Of a stretch of 64,000 bases of DNA, positions 50,601 to 59,600 are shown one piece after another. The position numbers and the translations under genes were made by a program. Location: assembly GCA_013399015.1 (NCBI GenBank), contig VWZX01006814.1, forward strand, positions 3,694,699 through 3,758,698, given 5' to 3'. Position 1 is the first letter of the stretch; each line of letters begins with the position of its first letter. The notes beneath the pieces are model-generated. The model saw only the letters and a program-made list of their open reading frames with translations. It had not been told where the DNA came from and did no database searches. The DNA comes from Galbula dea (lineage: Eukaryota; Chordata; Aves; Piciformes; Galbulidae).

Positions 50601-53600
50601 CAAGGGCTAACTGGGAGTCAAACAGAAGTTATCTGGGGCCCCTGGGTTTATTCAGAGAGAAACAATTATTGCAAATAACATGATGATAACAAATACCATT
50701 AGGAGAAAAGTAGTAAATATATATGTGCTATTATTCAACGTAAATATTTACTATAGGAAAATAATAACGTATCGTTAACAATTACCCTGAAGCAGGGCAG
50801 CAAAGATCAAAATGATGAATCCTACAGAAATGCTTCTGTGTTGTATAAGAAACAGAAACAGGTGAGCCAAAGATGAGATCATCTGAACAGAGATAAGTTT
50901 GAATAAATATCTTCTCAGAAAATCCCTCAGGCTGTTCAACTTGTGAAGATTTTACATTTGGATCCAAACTTTGGCTTAAGCCCATCCACCAGCCAGAAGA
51001 GTTCCATAAACAGACTGCTTCTGGGGAAGGAAGACCCTTGACTGAGCACAGACAGTAAAACTCAATCAGAATCAAGTCTGCAATAGGGGCTGGATTTGTT
51101 CACGTCTGTGATACAACTGGGAAAATCCCATCAGGAATTGCCAGAATCAAGAGACAGAAGTTTGCAGCTTTTTCACACTTTAAATCTCTTCCAGTTTCAG
51201 TTGTAACATCATCTTAAAACACAGCCATGTTGTCAGCACTAAGTATCAGACACAATTTGCTTCTGTCCCACCTCCCTTGGGTCCTTTAAATAAGGCATTC
51301 ACTGACAGACACAATTAGCTGCTTTCAGCCCACCCCCCTAGGAAATGGCTACAACAATTCAAGTTCCACAGTAGTGGCTCTATTATAAATCTGAAATTTT
51401 AAAAATGCAGCTCCTATTGTATATGGACTTCTGGCAAGCCAACTGTTCAGCTGTAATCATCAAGGAAGATGAAACTGCATGATTGTATCACTTCATTTAA
51501 AAACAGATCACAAAGATTTAATTCATTACCATAAACAATAAAATCAGTCTTGAAAAGTATTCCATGAACAGCATTTAGAGATACATTTTAATGCATTTGG
51601 GGTGAGATGAACAGTTTGGTTTCACATCTCCCTTTTATATATACACAACCAGTCCTTTTGAATGCACTGGGAACCTGAATGACCTGTACATTTTCTATAT
51701 TGTACATAAAACTTGTTCATCACTGCTAAACCAGTAAATGAAGTTTGTGGTTTTTATATGTTCCCAGGTAATTGCCTATGGCTTTAATTAAGAAATCTAC
51801 CTTGTGAACCATAAGTCTATGTTTTAAATGACTAACAATTTGGAGTATCAGGAGGTTTTACTGCTGAATCTGAGACTCTATGACTGCATCAAGCTTTAAA
51901 TGGATTGTACTTTAGGAGGGAGGAATACTACATTACTGACTTCTGGATAGTCAAGCCACAGCTTCTGTTTCCAATATGTGATATTTTTCCCAAATTCCAG
52001 AATGAAGGTTGTGATTCACTGCTGTAAATTTTTGCTTTCTTTCAGAAACATACAAAGATATAAAAAATAATCCAAAACAAAACCAGAAGATCCACATTTT
52101 TGATGTAAGAAACACTCATCAGCCTAGTGCAAGACTGCATCAATAACAACAACAACAAAAAAAAAGCAGGTAGAAAAGGAGATACTAAAATATGCAACAA
52201 ATTTCCCTCCTAAATTTTCACTGCTCAGAGAAAGAAGTGCTTCGCTGCACCGCTAAGTGACATGACAGAGAAACAATACTTCTACATATACTTCTAAAGC
52301 AGTTGCCCTTACCAGGTCTGTGGAAATGCTGAGGGGAACGTGACATGGTGGGTGTGTAGCTATGGCGACTGTAGACTGGAGAATTAATGGAGCCCTGACT
52401 AGTAGACCTGTGAATCATGCGATCCCGAATATCTTGATAACCCTGCAGGATAGAAGCATTCGTTAATAAATGGAAATGCACACTACAATTTCTAGCAGCA
52501 CTTAACTTTCCTCCCCCTCAAAACCCCACAAAGCAAAACAGACTAGGACAAAAGGGACATGACTGATGTTATTGCATGAAGATTTACCAAAAAAATTTAT
52601 TGTCACTTTTTTAACACATAGCAATCACTCAACTTTTCCACTGCAAATAAGCAACACTCCCACCCTCACAATGACAGATTCTGCAATGGCATCTATTGCA
52701 TCCTGACAAATGACTAGTCAAGTGTTTCATGTTATTGTGATGTTCAAATTAACTCCTAGGAAAAAGCAAACCAAGCCAAATCATAGTTATGCTTTTTTCA
52801 AGACAAAACCACGGATGTTTTCGTAAAAATTTATTTAGAAGCTTAGAGCAGCACTTTAGCTCATGCAGATCATCCAGCTCCTGCGATCTGAGTCTGCCTT
52901 TGCCACAACAAGGATGAATGTACAACAGGTGACCTCTGCTGGATAAGCGACTCTACTCTACAGACAACAAATTGGTAAGAGTGTTTGCTTCACTTTTTGT
53001 ACAAGGTCAATAAGAACTTTATGGGTTTTTTTTAGACTTAATTTTTCTTAAGGTTCAATATTCAGAAAACATGTCTACGTGGCAAAGAGAGATGGATCAG
53101 GCTGGTAACAAAATCAACACCTGCATTTGCCGAAGTGAGTAATTCTAATAACAGCAAGATACTGCCCCTAAAGATTCCACCACACTTACTTCTGCAGAAG
53201 GTGTAGGTGATAATGTCCTTGGAGACTGCAAAGACATAAAAATAAGGTTATTGAAACATCACTACATGTGCTGAGCCAGCAAATGGTAACCTCAGCGTTG
53301 CTGCAGATACACTGACATATGGCAACGTAAAATGGCAGCGCAGGAAATACTGAGGCCATGGAAGTATTGGAACTGGCTTTTTCCACATTGCTCAGGAACT
53401 GGTCCATAAATTGAAGCAACTGAAGTTTCTGGGAGAATCTTTACAAGCATGATTAATTCAGTCATATATCATGCAATATCATCTCTCAGCCATCTAATCA
53501 TTGTGGTAATTAAAACATAGCTGTAAAGATCAGAATCATAAAGGGCTATTAATTTAATAACCATGCCTGTTATGAAGAGATCTTTAAAGTGGAAATCAAA

Positions 53601-56600
53601 AGTAAATAATTTTAATTCAGAGCTTTGCATGGAAAATCAGAAATACAGAATAACTTCCAGGATAGAGCATGTTTTTCCTTCAATTCATATACTCTGGCAA
53701 AAATGTGCTTCTCCCCATGGCCTTACATTTCATACCCACTCAAGGAAAAAAAAGTTGTCACCAAAATTGCTTTGATATTATCTTCCTTAAATCTCTGTGC
53801 TCTTCCATGGTTACTTAAGGAGAATAGACAGGAATTACAAGTATGTATATTGAAAGAACTGCACAAAGGCCAGTGGACAGAAATATGCACAATATTATGA
53901 AAAGCTTCTGTTGAAGAGATAGGGAAACTGAGGCAAGTAATACCTTCAGAAATGAAACCTAGGATCATGCACATGTTAATGATAGCAACAAGAAAAAAGG
54001 CTATGTATAATTACCAGTTATGTGCCCTTTAATCACAGGATAATTTAAATCTGAAAGATCAGGATTTAATTATTTTCTTTATGCACTAAACATCAATATC
54101 ATTTAATTGCCATAATAAACTGGTCAAGAGATTATGCTTTTAGATAAGACCACAATCACTATAAAACGATACAGATATTAAGATAATGTCTCAGAAGCAA
54201 AAGTCATGATTGTGGTCTAACTATGATAATAATGTACAAGAGCAGTACTGTAAAATGTATGCAGAATTACTGGCAATAAATACCCAGCTATACATTTTGC
54301 ATTGAGACACCATTAAGTCTCATGGAGCTGGTGACACTGTGAATGCAAAGTATCCAAAAAAAGGAGTGACATGTTTTATTTGGGCACAGAACATCTCCTT
54401 TTCAGCAACTTTCCACAAAGCTTTTTTAAGACTGCTTTTGTTACTTTCCATCAAAGCCTTGAATGTATTTTACATTCTTGTCTTCCTAAGCCTTATACAG
54501 CAAATCTCCATTTCATTATGTATCTAACAGCAGTAGCTATAAAAACTTTGCTCCATAGGAAACAGTGCTTTGTAGCATCATTCTCCACAAAAACTGAGAG
54601 CTAACATAAAATTTCCAATATGAATTAAAAAAGCACATATTGTGATGTGCACTCCCACCTTTTTCTGCAAGTAATTTATGTGTTACTGTAAAGAAACAAA
54701 TTTCCTTAATCTGCTGTGGTTTCCTGGATGCTAAGGTGATGACCACTGTAAAAGGTAGTCACAGGAATCTAAGACTGAGAAAGTATCCCAGAAAGTAACA
54801 TGCTGAATCCATGACCAACCTTCTATGCAGTTTGACTCCATCACTATCTGGCAGCATCTTGCTGCTTTTTGGGAAACTGAAGCACACACTGTAGTCAACT
54901 TTCTGCTTTATCGTGCACAGGTAAACTGTCATACCTCAAACTCTCAGTCTGCCAGGGAATGTTTGGTTCTTCAGGGTTTATGAGGTCTTTTAAAATCTAG
55001 TCTATATCAGAAGTTTACACTAGTCACTTTGAAATACTCTGTGCAGTCGACTAAGATGAAACAGCTCAGTTCCAGATTAGTGATCCAATGGAAATACAGA
55101 TTGAAAAACAAAACAAAAAAAAAAAAAAAAAAAGGAAAAGTCTGAGTAGAGAGCCTATTCTGATCCAGGTACAGTAAAGCTTCTACTTGCTGTAACAGCC
55201 TCGTTGTCCTATCACTTTGAAATGTAAGGGGCTACTCTAATATCTGAAGTTGTAAACATCATTTTGTGCTCTGGGAAGTTTCTGCAAACTTTTTCAGATG
55301 TCATTTTATAACACAAGATCTAGCATTTCACACCGACCTCATTTTAAGTTTCTTCTTGTTGAACTACCAGGTAGGATGCCTGCTCCATTTTGAAGCACCT
55401 ATCATGTTAGAAAAAAAATCCTTTTCTCATTTTATGACAGCTTGTTTAGTGAAACCTGTTACAGACATTCAGTGCTTTCAACAGACATGTAGGTAAAATG
55501 CTGCTTCTCTTAATATTTATGCAACAAAAGTCAGAGCTAAGAAAAGACAATTTCAGTGCTAATCATGTTGCTGCTGGCAGGGCAGAAATTATAGGGCAGG
55601 AAGAACCTGAGCAACTGTCAGTTTCTGGAAACGTTATCACCAAATTAAGGATCAGCCTCCGCAGTAGAAAATTTATTGACAGATCTCGTTTGATATCTCT
55701 TCATCCCCTTTATGTTAGAAGCTAAACCACCTCTTCATGAGCTCCCTTTCTCTTCCCCAACAAACTGCTGCCGAGTCTGTAACTACAGGGCCTGGTCCCA
55801 CTAGATGGTGCTATGTGGAAACGCTATTCACAAGCTTCCATCAAAACAAGACTGGTATTTAACTGAAGAGATCAGGAGTGAGAAACTTTTCAAAGTATTT
55901 CCCTTCCTTTGCAACAAAAAAGAAAGTCTCACGCTGCGTTTTTTCACTTTCTATGCTTAAAGTATAAAATTTTCTTGTAGTCTTTTCCGTATAATATGCA
56001 GTTTGTCAGATTAATTTTTGGCGGCTGTTGTAGATCTCCTTTGTACACCCACCTTATTTATTTATTTGCACCATAGCATAGTGCATTTCTAGTGCACAAG
56101 CTTCAGCTCAGGGTACCCTTTCATTTAACACCACCATATGCACACACTTTGCAAAAAGAATACAGGTTAAATCATTCAAAATCAGGAAATCTCTGTCATG
56201 ACTAAACATGTCACCTTCTTTGCTTTCTAAAGGAGATGATGACTGATGTGTGATGTGCCAAGATTGTTGTTACCCAACTGCCACAACACAAACACAAAGT
56301 ACGAGATCCCTCAAACCCCAACGGGCTTGTGTTCTCATCAGGGCAAGGGAAGGGAGGAGAAACAGGGACAAAGAGGTGAGGTAACTTGCCCAAGGTGACA
56401 GAAGTCAGCAGTAGCATTGGGTGGAACCCCAGATCTTCTGAAAAGAAGGTGAGAGCCCTTTTATTTCTGGGAAAAAATTCTATAGTCACCAGAAATCAAT
56501 TGGACTTAATGCTGTTGAAAATACAGGGTAAGAAAACTCCAAAGGCTTTTGCTTATCACCAGAACAAACATAAGAGCAGACAGCTTCCACCATATGGCTT

Positions 56601-59600
56601 TATCAGCTTCCAACATACTGCTTTTTCCATGAGAAGCTTTCCCTCAAGGTTTAGCAAATAGTTCACCTTCTCTGGGTGAGTAGTTCCTCCTCTGTGACTA
56701 ACAACAGACTTGTGTTTGTAGAGAGTTTTGTGGAATGGGTCAAGCCTGCTGGAACTTGTCAGAGGTCACCAATGCATCTCAATGCATCAGCTGTTTTGAA
56801 CCAGATGCCAGCTGAATTCACTACCAATATAAATTGGGAGGGGGGAAGTTCTGTAATCTTCTGACTCTCGCATTTTACTCCTGAGCTGAACAGTCTCCTG
56901 AGTTTCCAATTTGTGTTACAATTTAAAAGACTACAACACATTTTAAAAAAACAAAGGAAAAAAACTAAGGCAGCTCTGATCTGTTGCTGAGCAGAACACT
57001 GCTAAGGAAGCGGATAATCAGTCATTGATCTGGGCATCTTCAGACCACTGGTGCCCGAATGATTTACTGTACTTCCTTTTTCCTCAGCTCATTTTCATAC
57101 TCAACTCAGTTAGAGTCAGTGTAGTCCCTGAGATTGCAAGGAAGTAAATTCATTTCTATGTCCATTTAGGTTTGCATTCAGGAAGTCTGATTTATAGTCA
57201 GATAGTATTACAGGACAAAATCTGCTTCACGATCTGCACTGCAACCATGTAAACAGTAATTGCAGCTATGGAAGTACACCTGAGAAAACTGGGGGAACCT
57301 ACATATATCTTTAATAAAAATTTAAGAGAATAAATGAAATAGGTTTTTATCTATTGTTGCAGGATATAAGAAACCTTATTAAATGTCAGCAGTTTAAAAT
57401 GGAAGGCAGCTCTTTCCAAAACACAACTAACCTGCTTCCTTCTCAGGTGAAAGAGCACTTCATCCTGACCTAGATCAGATTTTATTCAGTACATCAGGCA
57501 AAGTGCTCTGAAAATACACCTCCCTTCAATATGTGTGTGAGAAAGCAGCTTACTGCTCTTAATCTTTTTACTGCCTTAGAACAACATGTCATTCCTCATT
57601 TGGTGCTGCAAAGCACACAATCAGGCTGGCTTTGGCCTCACATTCTGGACTTTGCTGTACTTGAAGACTGGATTATCCATGTGAGTAACAAGAAAGCACA
57701 TACAGAGAGCCTGCAAGTCGCTGCCATTCTTCTGCCAGGGGCTGGGGTTAATGTAGTTGCTTAATTGTACGCTTAATTGTGCAGTTCCACTCATGAGGCA
57801 TCATCCTGAGTGTTCCCATTAAACCCAGATCAAACAGACAAAACGCACTGTGAACAGCAGCAGCAGCAGCAATATCTATATCTAGGAGTGTTGATTAGAA
57901 ACTGTTTCAAAAGCAGATAGAAGCGAAGCAGGCTTCGAGGAAAGCGTGTAGCAGCATGAGTTGCTTGTCAGGTCATTACCTCTCCAAGACTCTGTCTCTC
58001 CTGTCTGTCCTCGTAGGCGGAAGTGTAGAATGGTTCATAAGTAATTAGGTCTGGACGTTCAATGTCATAAATGGCCTTGACTTTGGGAATGGCTGCTAAA
58101 TCCTTGTAATCAAGGATTTCATTGTCTACTTTTGCCTGAAGGTCAAAGACAGAAGATAAATTAACTCACACAAATGCATTGTTAATTTCTATTTTACACA
58201 ATTTATGACTTGTTGTCACACTGTTGATATGGAAACTCTTTCCTGGCATTCTACATGCAAAGTTATTGCTTCCTCTTCAGCAGGCCTCCTCTGCAAAAGC
58301 ACACAGTGTTTTCTCAGTTTAGGAAAGAAAGAACATGGCAGATGTAGATCTAATACAAAAGTTTCTTACTACCAGTAGTGAGCTGGAAACTTCAAATCTG
58401 TAAGTGACTATTTTGTGGCCTCAGGCAAGTATTTTCACCTTTCTGCTCTTGTTTTCCCATGTGTAAAATGTGTGAGTTTGCAGATTATAGAGACTATGAC
58501 AGGATTCCATGCAGAAGACCACAGACAGAAATTCAATTTACAACTGTGCACACGAGAGGAAATACAACTTACTACAAGGAAATAAAAGGGCAAGCAGGAC
58601 TACTTGTCAGGACTGGGTATACAAACTCCCAATTGAAATTAGTATATTGCACTCATCAGCCAACCTATTCCCAAGCTTCTGACTAAGGCATATGCTACTT
58701 TCTAACTGCACACTACACAGTACTAACTGACTTAATTTTTCCACTAAAACTGCAAGGATCTCTTGACTAGTTAAAAGATGGAAGCAGGAAATCAGTTCCA
58801 AAGACAGCTGCACCCACTAGAAGGAGCTAGAAAGAGGTCTGACAGAGTTTAGAAAGCTATTATCCTTCCTTACTTAAAATAAGGGGGGTTTTGTTTAAAA
58901 CAAACCCCATACATTCTTACCTACCTTACAGAAATACATGTGATGATTGAAACTGAAACTGAATATTCAAACTGGTTTTCAACTCTTCTACTAAGTATTT
59001 TATTTATTCATAGTAGGCTGCACAAATGAGGCTGATCTGTTTCTACTCACATTCAGTTCCATTCTTCCTGAGTACTGGCACCTAATATTCTGAGATTGAA
59101 GTGCATTTGCCTTCCCAAGCTGTCCTAACAACCTTGGTCGTTCTTAAGCAATGTCATAAATCAGAAACAACACAAAACATTTTTTGATAGAGAAGTAAAG
59201 TTTGAAATAGTTGGGAAATCTGCTTTCTAAAACCAGCCTCAAATCTGTTTAGTTTTTACTCACCATCTATAAGAAAATGCCTTAAGCCAATTTAACCTTT
59301 AAAATTCCTGGGCAAACTAATGTATGTTATTTCTGTAATATTGTTATCAGAGTCTGTTAATGAACTGCAAATATATCTAGATATTCTTAATCCAATATAA
59401 AATAGCACAAATATCTCTGTAGACCCACCATGTTGCCTTACAGACTCTGCTGTTGAGCAGCAGTTAAATTTCATCAGCTCCAGCTGATGAAGTTGATATT
59501 ACCAGCAGAATGGCAGTTCTCCAGGACATGCTCTACATTATAATATCTGCAGTGTGAACATTTTTAATATATCAGATAATTTTTGTTGCTGTTGAAATGC

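Noticed and set aside
50782..51075. 97-codon minus-strand frame in an ABLIM1 intron
   Set aside because: No in-phase acceptor/donor pair and no recognisable domain.
55103..55133. Poly(A) tail of a processed pseudogene
   Set aside because: No gene-like sequence precedes it and no target-site duplication is evident.
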